This document shows, one piece after another, positions 35,386-42,696 of a stretch of 64,000 bases of DNA. The translations under genes were made by a program, and so were the position numbers. Location: positions 1 through 64,000 of the forward strand of contig NZ_BDAI01000003.1 in NCBI RefSeq assembly GCF_002091755.1, written 5' to 3'. The notes below the pieces were generated by a model. That model did not search any database, was not told the DNA's origin, and saw only the letters and a program-made list of their open reading frames with translations. Within the stretch, counting starts at the first letter, position 1; each line of letters opens with the position of its first letter. Origin of the DNA: Pseudomonas nitroreducens NBRC 12694 (GTDB lineage: Bacteria; Pseudomonadota; Gammaproteobacteria; Pseudomonadales; Pseudomonadaceae).

Positions 35386-36380
35386 GGCCAGCCCGTCAAC
35401 TGTCGGCGCTCGCCCATCGTGACGTTCTGGGCGGGGAGTTCACCCCATTGGCCTTCGCCGTTGGAGGCGTTGGACGGTGCTTGCGCCTGCCTGGACGAAG
35501 GTTGCTGCGGCGTTGCCGATTGCGCTGGTGCAGGGCGGCGACGATGGGCGAGGGCGAAGTGTTCCACCGCTTCGATGTCCTGCGCCTCGATGGCGTTGGC
35601 GCCGCGCCAGGCGGCGTGGGCACGGGCTGCGCGCAACCAGACCAGATCGGCGCGCAGGCCATCGACGCCAGCGGCGTGGCAGCGCTCGGCGATCTCGTTC
35701 AATGCAGCATCATCCAGCGCAATCGCGGCAAGGCCTTGCCGGGCATCGATACAGCGCTGTTGCAGCGCTTGCTGTGCGCCTTGCCACCGAATGAGGAAGG
35801 CCTGCGGATCGGCATCGAAGGCCAGTCGGCGGCGAACGATCTCGGCGCGCTCGGTCGGCGCCGGGGTGCCGTGCAGTTGTACCTTGAGGCCGAAGCGATC
35901 CAGCAGTTGCGGGCGCAACTCGCCTTCCTCGGGGTTCATGGTGCCGATCAGCACGAAGCGCGCGGGGTGACTATGGGACAGGCCGTCGCGCTCGATCAGG
36001 TTGATCCCGCTGGCAGCCACGTCGAGCAGCAGGTCGACGAGGTGGTCGGGCAGCAGGTTCACTTCATCGACATAGAGCACGCCGCCGTGGGCGTGGGCCA
36101 GCACGCCAGGGGAGAACTGCGCGCGACCTTCGCCCAGCGCCGCGTCCAGGTCGAGGGTGCCGACAATGCGTTCCTCGCTGGCGCCCAGCGGCAGGGTGAC
36201 GAAGCGCCCGCCGTCCAGCAGATCGGCGACGCCGCGCGCCAGGGTGGACTTGGCCATCCCGCGTGGCCCTTCGATCAGCACGCCACCAATGGCGGGGTCG
36301 ATGGCTGCCAGGCACAGGGCCAGCTTCAGCTCATCGGCGCCGACGACGGCGGCCAGGGGGAAGTGGGGAAGGGCGCTCAT
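35373..36380 (-). CDS. chlI: ChlI-type AAA+ subunit of (cobalt) chelatase
   Basis: A 335-residue AAA+ ATPase with Walker A EGPRGMAKST and Walker B GVLYVDEVNLL. Sensor-type and Arg-finger regions include IGTMNPEEGELRPQLLDRFGL. A Pro/Gln-rich tail ends in WPKKP at TGA 35373-35375. Known chelatases pair ChlI with ChlD and a large subunit; here cobN nearby suggests cobalt insertion rather than magnesium. The start at 36380 (MSALPHFPLAAVVGADELK) fits the family; a longer frame to 36449 is unlikely. The last codons carry the frameshift site that leads into the VWA region. Confidence 0.92.
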   Translation of the reverse strand: MSALPHFPLAAVVGADELKLALCLAAIDPAIGGVLIEGPRGMAKSTLARGVADLLDGGRFVTLPLGASEERIVGTLDLDAALGEGRAQFSPGVLAHAHGGVLYVDEVNLLPDHLVDLLLDVAASGINLIERDGLSHSHPARFVLIGTMNPEEGELRPQLLDRFGLKVQLHGTPAPTERAEIVRRRLAFDADPQAFLIRWQGAQQALQQRCIDARQGLAAIALDDAALNEIAERCHAAGVDGLRADLVWLRAARAHAAWRGANAIEAQDIEAVEHFALAHRRRPAPAQSATPQQPSSRQAQAPSNASNGEGQWGELPAQNVTMGERRQLTGWPKKP

Positions 36381-36457
36381 GGGGGATTCCTGCGGATTTC
36401 GTCCGTGCATGGTAGCGAACCGGGCGTAGGAGGTGCGACCAATGTCCATCAGAACGA

Positions 36458-36506
36458 TAGAGCCAAGTCATTGATCGATGCGTCGCGATGCAGTAACTTG
36501 GCTCTA
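36458..36506. promoter_or_regulatory. 11-bp perfect inverted repeat before the leader peptide
   Basis: TAGAGCCAAGT (36458-36468) and ACTTGGCTCTA (36496-36506) are separated by 27 bases. Between them, TTGATC (36471-36476) and TAACTT (36494-36499) are 17 bases apart and could be -35 and -10 hexamers for the leader/DAHP synthase transcript. The repeat could be an operator or an mRNA structure. Confidence 0.45.
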
Positions 36507-36523
36507 CTTCCACGGAGAACATC

Positions 36524-36658
36524 ATGCCGTCCAGCTTGCCCGTCCAGTCCCTCGCCCGCCTCGGTGCCATTGGCTCCGTGGTTGCTCGCGCGCAGGTCCT
36601 GGCCGCTGCTGCCGGTTATTTCTTCTATGGGTATTGGTTTAGCCAAAGGCGCGCCTGA
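36524..36658 (+). CDS. Aromatic-rich leader peptide 1 of the DAHP synthase gene
   Basis: A 44-residue peptide, MPSSLPVQSLARLGAIGSVV onward. Near its end it reads GYFFYGYWFSQRRA: three Tyr, three Phe and one Trp within ten codons. A good CACGGAG ribosome site precedes the ATG. A strong terminator begins about 50 bases after its TGA, and the DAHP synthase gene lies downstream. This is the layout of an attenuator leader, where ribosome stalling on scarce aromatic tRNAs would prevent terminator formation. No antiterminator pairing was proven. Confidence 0.75.
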   Translation: MPSSLPVQSLARLGAIGSVVARAQVLAAAAGYFFYGYWFSQRRA

Positions 36659-36707
36659 TACCCCACAGGCGCCCTAGCAAGCAGGGTCGCCAACCAGACA
36701 GTTTCCC

Positions 36708-36746
36708 AAAACCCCGGTCGGCAACCCGACCGGGGTTTTTGTTTTT
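36708..36746 (+). terminator. Attenuator terminator upstream of the DAHP synthase gene
   Basis: AACCCCGGTCGG (36710-36721) and CCGACCGGGGTT (36726-36737) form a perfect 12-bp stem with a CAAC loop, followed by a T-rich tail (TTTGTTTTT). Its position between the leader peptide and the enzyme gene marks it as a regulated terminator rather than an operon end. Confidence 0.85.
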
Positions 36747-36807
36747 CAAAGCCCACAAGGCCCAACGCATTGAAACGAGCGAAAACGCTCAGACAGAGGA
36801 TCGAGAC

Positions 36808-36912
36808 ATGACCGCCTACACCACCGACTACCGCTATTACCGCAACTCCGACTGGCGATTTAGCAGCGCGCTGCGTGCCACCCAACGAGCCTTGCCACGA
36901 ACACTTAGATAG
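36808..36912 (+). CDS. Aromatic-rich leader peptide 2
   Basis: A 34-residue peptide, MTAYTTDYRYYRNSDWRFSS onward, ending TAG. Four Tyr, one Trp and one Phe fall within its first 18 codons. AGAGGA sits at correct distance before the ATG. It lies between the attenuator and the DAHP synthase start, 48 bases before the latter. A short hairpin, GCGCGG with CCGCGC (36921-36940), follows its stop. It may control translation of the synthase or be a second sensing peptide. Coding is plausible but not proven. Confidence 0.58.
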   Translation: MTAYTTDYRYYRNSDWRFSSALRATQRALPRTLR

Positions 36913-36960
36913 AGCGCCGAGCGCGGAACGACCACCGCGCCGGCCAAGGATGCCAGTCAG

Positions 36961-38058
36961 ATGAACGCTTCCACCTCCACCCTGATCCGCCAAGCACACG
37001 CAGCCACCGCCGAAGTCCTCGACCTGCCGCTGCCCTCCGCTCGCCGCCGCGAACAGCCGCTGCCGAGCCCCGCCGAACTGCGCCAGCACCTGCCGCTGTC
37101 CGCCGCCATGGCCCACCGTGTCCGCGAAGGCCGCGACGCGATCCGCGCCGTACTCGATGGCCGCGACCCGCGCCTGCTGGTGGTGATCGGCCCCTGCTCG
37201 CTGCACGACCATGTCTCCGCCCTCGAATACGCCGACCGCCTCGCCGAACTCGCACCGCAGGTGAGCGACCAGTTGCTGCTGGTGATGCGCGCCTACGTCG
37301 AGAAACCGCGTACGACCATCGGCTGGAAAGGCCTGGTCTACGACCCGCAGCTGGACGGCAGCGGCGACATGGCCGGCGGCCTGGAACTGTCGCGCCGGCT
37401 GATGCTGGGCATGCTCGAACGCGGCCTGCCGGTCGCCACCGAACTGCTGCAACCGCTGGTGGCCGGCTACTTCGACGACCTGCTGGGCTGGGCCGCCATT
37501 GGCGCGCGCACCAGCGAATCGCAGGTGCACCGCGAGATGGTCAGTGGTCTCGATCTGCCGGTGGGCTTCAAGAACGGCACCGACGGCAGCATCGGCATTG
37601 CCACCGACGCCATGCGTTCGGCCGCGCACCCGCACCAGCACTTCGGCATCGATGCGCTGGGCCGGCCTTCGCTGGTACAGACCCAGGGCAACCCGGACAC
37701 CCATCTGGTCCTGCGCGGCGGCCACGCCGGGCCGAACTTCGATGCGGCCAGCGTGCAGCAGATCCGCCAGAGGCTGGAAAAGCTCGGCCTCGATCCGCGC
37801 ATCATGGTCGATTGCAGCCACGCCAACAGCGGCAAGGACCCGCTGCGCCAGCCGGCGGTGCTGGACAGCGTGCTTGACCAGCGCCTGGCCGGCGACGGCT
37901 CGCTGCGTGGTGTGATGCTGGAGAGTCACCTGTTCGACGGCTGCCAGCCGCTGTCCGGCGAGCTGCGTTACGGCGTGTCGATCACTGATGGCTGCCTGGG
38001 CTGGAGCGGCACCGAGGCGCTGCTGCTCAACGCGGCAGAGCGGCTGCGCCGCCGTTGA
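36961..38058 (+). CDS. 3-deoxy-7-phosphoheptulonate (DAHP) synthase, type I
   Basis: A 365-residue AroF/G/H-type enzyme that condenses phosphoenolpyruvate and erythrose-4-phosphate at the entry to aromatic synthesis. Motifs include VVIGPCSLHD, RAYVEKPRTTIGWKGL, GARTSESQVHREM, GFKNGTDGS and the metal-binding MVDCSHANSGKD. It is preceded by two aromatic-rich peptides and an attenuator, which argues for feedback by Tyr, Phe or Trp. In P. aeruginosa a DAHP synthase also neighbours cobN, as I recall (PA2943). Which amino acid inhibits it cannot be read from the sequence. Confidence 0.93.
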   Translation: MNASTSTLIRQAHAATAEVLDLPLPSARRREQPLPSPAELRQHLPLSAAMAHRVREGRDAIRAVLDGRDPRLLVVIGPCSLHDHVSALEYADRLAELAPQVSDQLLLVMRAYVEKPRTTIGWKGLVYDPQLDGSGDMAGGLELSRRLMLGMLERGLPVATELLQPLVAGYFDDLLGWAAIGARTSESQVHREMVSGLDLPVGFKNGTDGSIGIATDAMRSAAHPHQHFGIDALGRPSLVQTQGNPDTHLVLRGGHAGPNFDAASVQQIRQRLEKLGLDPRIMVDCSHANSGKDPLRQPAVLDSVLDQRLAGDGSLRGVMLESHLFDGCQPLSGELRYGVSITDGCLGWSGTEALLLNAAERLRRR

Positions 38059-38071
38059 AACCGACGTACTT

Positions 38072-38118
38072 TGTAGGAGCGGGCCATGCCCGCGATTCGC
38101 GCATGGCCCGCTCCTACA
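38072..38118. repeat. REPIN after the DAHP synthase gene
   Basis: TGTAGGAGCGGGCCATGCCC then GCGA (38072-38095), and the inverted TCGCGCATGGCCCGCTCCTA ending CA (38097-38118), form two REP units almost touching. They belong to the GGGCCATGCCC subtype, different from the copies at 25983 and 42609. Confidence 0.85.
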
Positions 38119-38171
38119 GGAGGTCGTCCCGGATATGATCTGCTCCAACAATTCGCAGGGATGCTGATGTG

Positions 38172-38552
38172 ATGAGCGATAGGAAAATGCTGGTGCGAAC
38201 CGCATTCATGGGATGTGCCAGCCTGTTCTTCGCCGTGCCATTGATGTTGGTAGCGATCGTGAAAGTCTCGTCTGGCGAGCTGGCAGCAAGCATTTCAGTC
38301 GCCGGGCTTGGAGTGCCGCTGCTGCTGGTGACAATTCTTTGCCTTCTCCGTCGGAGTGAGCCCTTCCCGGACGTTTTGTCCCTGCCCTTGTGCCGTGGTC
38401 TCTATCTGGCGAGCATCGTCCTGGCCGCTACGCTTTTCTGGCTGACGCAAGGCTGGCTCTATGCCCTGCCATCGTTGTTAAGCGCTTATCTGTTTCTCTT
38501 CCGGGAGGAGTGGATGTATCGGTGGCTTTTGCGCTGGGGGCCGATTTTCTAA
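38172..38552 (+). CDS. Hypothetical small membrane protein
   Basis: A 126-residue protein with three or four predicted membrane segments (FMGCASLFFAVPLMLVAIV, ASISVAGLGVPLLLVTILCLL, LYLASIVLAATLFWL, LPSLLSAYLFLF). The ATG at 38172 is preferred; a GTG one codon upstream is also in frame. I do not recognise the family. Its GC content is lower than that of its neighbours, suggesting weaker constraint or acquisition. It is followed 26 bases later by another small membrane protein. Confidence 0.6.
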   Translation: MSDRKMLVRTAFMGCASLFFAVPLMLVAIVKVSSGELAASISVAGLGVPLLLVTILCLLRRSEPFPDVLSLPLCRGLYLASIVLAATLFWLTQGWLYALPSLLSAYLFLFREEWMYRWLLRWGPIF

Positions 38553-38578
38553 CCGACTCGATGCGGGAGCGCTACGAG

Positions 38579-38791
38579 ATGTGGGAAGTGCTGGATGCCT
38601 TGCTTGAGCCTTTTTACGGCCCCGCGTTGTATGCCGTGGGCTGGCCGATCGTGAAGGTGCTGACGCTGGGGCATTATCCAAGACCGGGGTTGTCCCGCTC
38701 CTACTGCATGGAAGCGCAGTGGGTGCGTGGAGCGGGAGTGGCGCTACTGGTCATGCTGGGGGCGACGGCACTTGGCCTGTTCTCGGGCTGA
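38579..38791 (+). CDS. Hypothetical small membrane protein
   Basis: A 70-residue protein, MWEVLDALLEPFYGPALYAV onward. One hydrophobic N-terminal stretch is followed by the motif GWPIVKVLTLGHYP, and a C-terminal membrane segment follows (VALLVMLGATALGLF). I have a general memory of similar VLTLGxYP proteins in Pseudomonas without assigned function. CGGGAGC lies at good distance before 38579; an ATG at 38561 is an alternative. It is convergent with cobN. Confidence 0.58.
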   Translation: MWEVLDALLEPFYGPALYAVGWPIVKVLTLGHYPRPGLSRSYCMEAQWVRGAGVALLVMLGATALGLFSG

Positions 38792-38853
38792 ACTGCCAGC
38801 GGACTGACGGCTATCGCTTCGCTCCACGCTACTCTACGCAAGCGCGAACTCCC

Positions 38854-41800
38854 TCACTGCTCCTCGCTGTCCACCAGCAGATTCTCCAGCATCTCCCGAT
38901 ACTCCCCCGGCTCCTCCCACAACCCGCGCTGCTGCGCTTCCACCAGGCGCTCGGCGATGTCGCGCAGGGCTTCGGGGTTGTGCTGGCGGATGAACTCGCG
39001 GGTGTCGTCGTCCAGCAGGTAGGCGTCGGCCAGCAGGCGGTACTGGTGGTCGTCGACCAGTTCGCTGGTGGCGTCGAAGGCGAACAGGTAGTCCACCGTC
39101 GCGGCCAGTTCGAAGGCGCCCTTGTAGCCGTGGCGCTTCATCCCGGCGATCCATTTCGGGTTCACCGCCCGGGAACGCACTACGCGGCCGAGTTCTTCCT
39201 TGAGGGTACGGATGCGCGGGTTGTCCGGCTGGCTGTGGTCGCCGTGGTAGCTGGAAAGTGATTGCCCCTGGATGACCTCGGCGGCGGCGAGCATGCCGCC
39301 CTGGAACTGGTAGTAATCGTTGGAATCGAGGATGTCGTGCTCGCGGTTGTCCTGGTTGTGCAGCACCGCCTGCAGGCCGGACAGGCGCTGGGCGAAGCGC
39401 TCGCGTGCCGGGGTGCCGTCGTCGCCGGCTCCGTAGGCGTAGCCGCCCCAATTCAGGTAGGCCTCGGCGAGGTCGGCGCGGCTGTCCCACTGGCGCGACT
39501 CGATCACGCCCTGCACGCCGGCACCGTACGCGCCGGGTTGCGCACCGAAGATGCGCCAGCCGGCCTGGCGGCGGGCTTCGTCGCTTTCCAGGCCCTCGCT
39601 CAGCAGGCGTGCCTGATCGGCACGCACACGGGCGGCCAGCGGGTTCAGGTCGTCCGGCTCGTCCAGCGCGGCGACCGCCTGCACGGCGGCGTCGAACAGG
39701 CGGATCAGGTTGGCGAAGGCATCGCGGAAGAAGCCGGATACCCGCAGCGTCACGTCCACCCGTGGGCGGTCGAGCAGGCTGATCGGCAGGATCTCGAAAT
39801 CCTCCACGCGCTGGCTGCCGGCCTGCCACACCGGGCGCACGCCGAGCAGCGCGAGCGCCTGGGCGATATCGTCGCCGCCGGTGCGCATGGTCGCCGTGCC
39901 CCACACCGACAGGCCGAGCTGGCGCAGGTGGTCACCGTGGTCCTGCAGGTGGCGTTCGAGCAGGCGGCTGGCCGACTGGAAGCCGAGGCGGAAGGCGGTG
40001 GGCGTGGGCAGGTTGCGCACGTCCACGGTGAAGAAGTTGCGCCCGGTGGGCAGCACGTCGACCCGCCCACGACTGGGCGCGCCGCTGGGGCCGGGCGGGA
40101 CGAAGCGGCCGGCAAGGCCGGCGAGCAGATGGCCGATCTCGCTGGCGCCGCAGGCGTCGAGGGTTGGCGCGATCTGCTGGTGCAGTTGCGCGAGGACCGC
40201 CGTGCTCGAGCTTCCGGGAGCGCTGGCGGAACCATCGATCAGGCGCAGGGCGAACAGCTCCAGGCGCTCGCGGGTGTCGCCGTTGCTGCGCCAGGGTTCG
40301 TCGCTGACGGCGGTCAGCACATCAGGGCGCGGACCTTCCCACGGCTCGGCGAAAGCTTCGTCCAGCGGATCGCGGCCAAGCTTCAGGTCTTCGCTCAGCG
40401 CCCGCAGCAGGCTGGCGTTGCCGCCGCGTCCGTCGCCCCGTGGAATGCGCACCAGCGACAGCAGTGTGTCACGGCGCAGTTCGCCCACCGGCGATTCGCC
40501 GAACACATGCAGGCCATCGCGAATCTGTGATTCCTTGAGGTCGCACAGGTAGGCGTCCAACTGCGGCAACCAGCTTTCCGCATCGTCGCTCAACTGCAAG
40601 CCCAGCTCGCGGTCCAGCGCGGTGTCGCGCACCAGCGTGAGGATGTCGCCGCGCAGTTCAGTGGCGCGGCGCGGGTCGAGCAGCGAGGCGTCGTAGTATT
40701 CGTCGGCCAGCCGTTCGAGGTCGCGCAGCGGGCCGTAGTTTTCCGCGCGGGTCAGTGGCGGCATCAGGTGGTCGATGATCACCGCCTGGGCGCGGCGCTT
40801 GGCCTGCGCGCCTTCGCCGGGGTCGTTGACGATGAAGGGGTAGAGGTTGGGGAGCGGGCCGAGGATCGCGTCCGGCCAGCACTCTTCCGAGAGCCCGACG
40901 CCCTTGCCCGGCAGCCATTCCAGGTTGCCGTGCTTGCCGACATGAACCACCGCGTCGACGCCGAACACCTCGCGCAGCCAGAAGTAGAAGGCGAGGTAGC
41001 CGTGGGGTGGCACCAGTGACGGGTCGTGGTAGATCGCCGCCGCATCGAGCTGGTAACCGCGCGCTGGCTGGATGCCGACGAAGCCCAGGCCGAAGCGCAG
41101 CCCGGCGACCATCATCCGGCCGTTGCGGAACATCGGGTCCTGCTGTGGCTCGCCCCAGCGCTCGCGCACGGCTTGCTGGTTGGCCTCGGGCAGGCGCGCG
41201 AAGCAGGCGAGGTAGTCGTCCAGCGCCAGGCTCTGCGCGCAGGGGCGCAGGTCGAGGCTGTCGAGGTCGTTGCTGACGCCGCCGAGCAGTTGCTGGATCA
41301 GCGCCGTGCCGGAATCGGGCAGGCCGGCGACCGGATAACCCTGGGCTTCCAGCGCGCGAAGGATATTCAGCGCGGCGGCTGGGGTGTCCAGGCCCACGCC
41401 ATTGCCGATCCGCCCGTCGCGGGTTGGGTAGTTCGCCAGGATCAGCGCCACGCGCTTGTCGGCGTTGGCCTTGCGCGCCAGAAGCATCCAGCGCCGCGCC
41501 AGTTCGGCGACGAAATCCATGCCCGGCCGGTGCGGCAGGTAGCAGACCACATCGCTCTGGCTGCGCTCGCTGCGCCAGGCCAGGCCCTTGAAGCTGATCG
41601 GCCGGGTGATGAGGCGGCCGTCCAGCTCCGGCAGCGCGATGTGCATGGCCAGGTCGCGCGGGCCGAGACCCTGCGGGTTGGCGCGCCAGAGGTCGAGGTT
41701 GTCCAGTGAGCAGATGGCTTGCAGCACCGGCACGTCGCGGCGGAACGGTCGGTCCTGCGGCGCTTCCGGGTTCGACTGGGCGAAGCCCGTGGTATTGATG

Positions 41801-42585
41801 ATCAGTTCGGCGTCGGCGCTATCGAGCAGGTTTTCCACCGCTTCCAGGCACGCAGCTTCCTTGAGGCTGGCGACGGCGATGGGTAGCGGATTGATGCCGT
41901 GGGCCTGCAGGTGCTCGCAGAAGGTATCGATGAAGCCGGTATTCGCCGCCTGCAGGTGCGTGCGATAGAACAGCAAGGCGGCCACCGGGCACTCCGGGTG
42001 CCAGTCGGCCTGCCAGCGGGCGAGGTCGCAACTGCCGGTCTGCGGGTGATACAGCGCGACGCGCGGCAGCGTCTGCGGCTCGCTCCACGGGTAGTCGCGT
42101 TGCAGATGGCGCGTGGCGAGGCAGGCGAAGAACTGCCGGGCATTGTCCAGGCCGCCCTGGCGCAGGTACTGCCAGAGGCGCTCGGCGTCCTGCGGTGCAA
42201 CGCTGCAGAGCGCGGCCAATTCGGGGTCGGGCTTGTCGTCGCCGGGTACCGCGATCAGCGTGACGCCGCGTTCGGCCAATGCCGCCAGTTGCTCCATGCC
42301 GTAGCGCCAGTAGCCGACGCCGCCGTGTACCGAGATCAGGATGACCTTGGCGTGCTGCAACACCACGTCGACGTAGAGGTCCACCGAGGCGTGGTTCTGC
42401 AGTTGCATGGGGTTGGCCAGGCGCAGGCTCGGGTAATCCTCCGGCAGCTCGCGGGCGGCCTCGGCGAGCAGCGCCAGGTGCGAATCGCCGCTGCAGAGAA
42501 TCACCAGCTCGGCGGGCGTCTGGGCCAGGTCGGCGATGCCGTCGTCGGGGACGAAGCCGCCGGGTTGGGTGCGCAGCAGGTGCAT
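38854..42585 (-). CDS. cobN: Cobaltochelatase large subunit CobN
   Basis: A 1243-residue CobN/BchH-family protein that binds hydrogenobyrinate diamide and accepts cobalt in the ATP-driven chelatase. Conserved parts include YHPQTGSCDLARWQ, ANYPTRDGRIGNGVGLDTP, VHVGKHGNLEWLPGKGVGLSEECWPD, GRNFFTVDVRNLPTPTA and DSNDYYQFQGGMLAAAEVIQG. No CobS or CobT is seen; the ATPase partners are probably ChlI and ChlI-ChlD at 34711-36380. It lies 111 bases after cobW with a REPIN between, and is likely read from the 43995-44168 riboswitch. Confidence 0.96.
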   Translation of the reverse strand: MHLLRTQPGGFVPDDGIADLAQTPAELVILCSGDSHLALLAEAARELPEDYPSLRLANPMQLQNHASVDLYVDVVLQHAKVILISVHGGVGYWRYGMEQLAALAERGVTLIAVPGDDKPDPELAALCSVAPQDAERLWQYLRQGGLDNARQFFACLATRHLQRDYPWSEPQTLPRVALYHPQTGSCDLARWQADWHPECPVAALLFYRTHLQAANTGFIDTFCEHLQAHGINPLPIAVASLKEAACLEAVENLLDSADAELIINTTGFAQSNPEAPQDRPFRRDVPVLQAICSLDNLDLWRANPQGLGPRDLAMHIALPELDGRLITRPISFKGLAWRSERSQSDVVCYLPHRPGMDFVAELARRWMLLARKANADKRVALILANYPTRDGRIGNGVGLDTPAAALNILRALEAQGYPVAGLPDSGTALIQQLLGGVSNDLDSLDLRPCAQSLALDDYLACFARLPEANQQAVRERWGEPQQDPMFRNGRMMVAGLRFGLGFVGIQPARGYQLDAAAIYHDPSLVPPHGYLAFYFWLREVFGVDAVVHVGKHGNLEWLPGKGVGLSEECWPDAILGPLPNLYPFIVNDPGEGAQAKRRAQAVIIDHLMPPLTRAENYGPLRDLERLADEYYDASLLDPRRATELRGDILTLVRDTALDRELGLQLSDDAESWLPQLDAYLCDLKESQIRDGLHVFGESPVGELRRDTLLSLVRIPRGDGRGGNASLLRALSEDLKLGRDPLDEAFAEPWEGPRPDVLTAVSDEPWRSNGDTRERLELFALRLIDGSASAPGSSSTAVLAQLHQQIAPTLDACGASEIGHLLAGLAGRFVPPGPSGAPSRGRVDVLPTGRNFFTVDVRNLPTPTAFRLGFQSASRLLERHLQDHGDHLRQLGLSVWGTATMRTGGDDIAQALALLGVRPVWQAGSQRVEDFEILPISLLDRPRVDVTLRVSGFFRDAFANLIRLFDAAVQAVAALDEPDDLNPLAARVRADQARLLSEGLESDEARRQAGWRIFGAQPGAYGAGVQGVIESRQWDSRADLAEAYLNWGGYAYGAGDDGTPARERFAQRLSGLQAVLHNQDNREHDILDSNDYYQFQGGMLAAAEVIQGQSLSSYHGDHSQPDNPRIRTLKEELGRVVRSRAVNPKWIAGMKRHGYKGAFELAATVDYLFAFDATSELVDDHQYRLLADAYLLDDDTREFIRQHNPEALRDIAERLVEAQQRGLWEEPGEYREMLENLLVDSEEQ

Positions 42586-42608
42586 GGGCTTGCTCGATAG
42601 ATTGCTTT

Positions 42609-42693
42609 TGTAGGACCGAGGGGGACGCCTAGTCCTTGCTCGCGAACCATGCCCCGCTGCGGAGGTTTGTTCGCGAGCAAGCTCGCTTCTACA
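42609..42693. repeat. REPIN between cobW and cobN
   Basis: The right unit GTTCGCGAGCAAGCTCGCTT then CTACA (42669-42693) is a standard REP. The left unit starts TGTAGGA and ends CTTGCTCGCGAAC (42609-42647), but its middle is replaced by about 14 unrelated bases. It lies inside the cobW-cobN transcript, where such structures can stabilise the upstream mRNA. Confidence 0.75.
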
Positions 42694-42696
42694 TGA

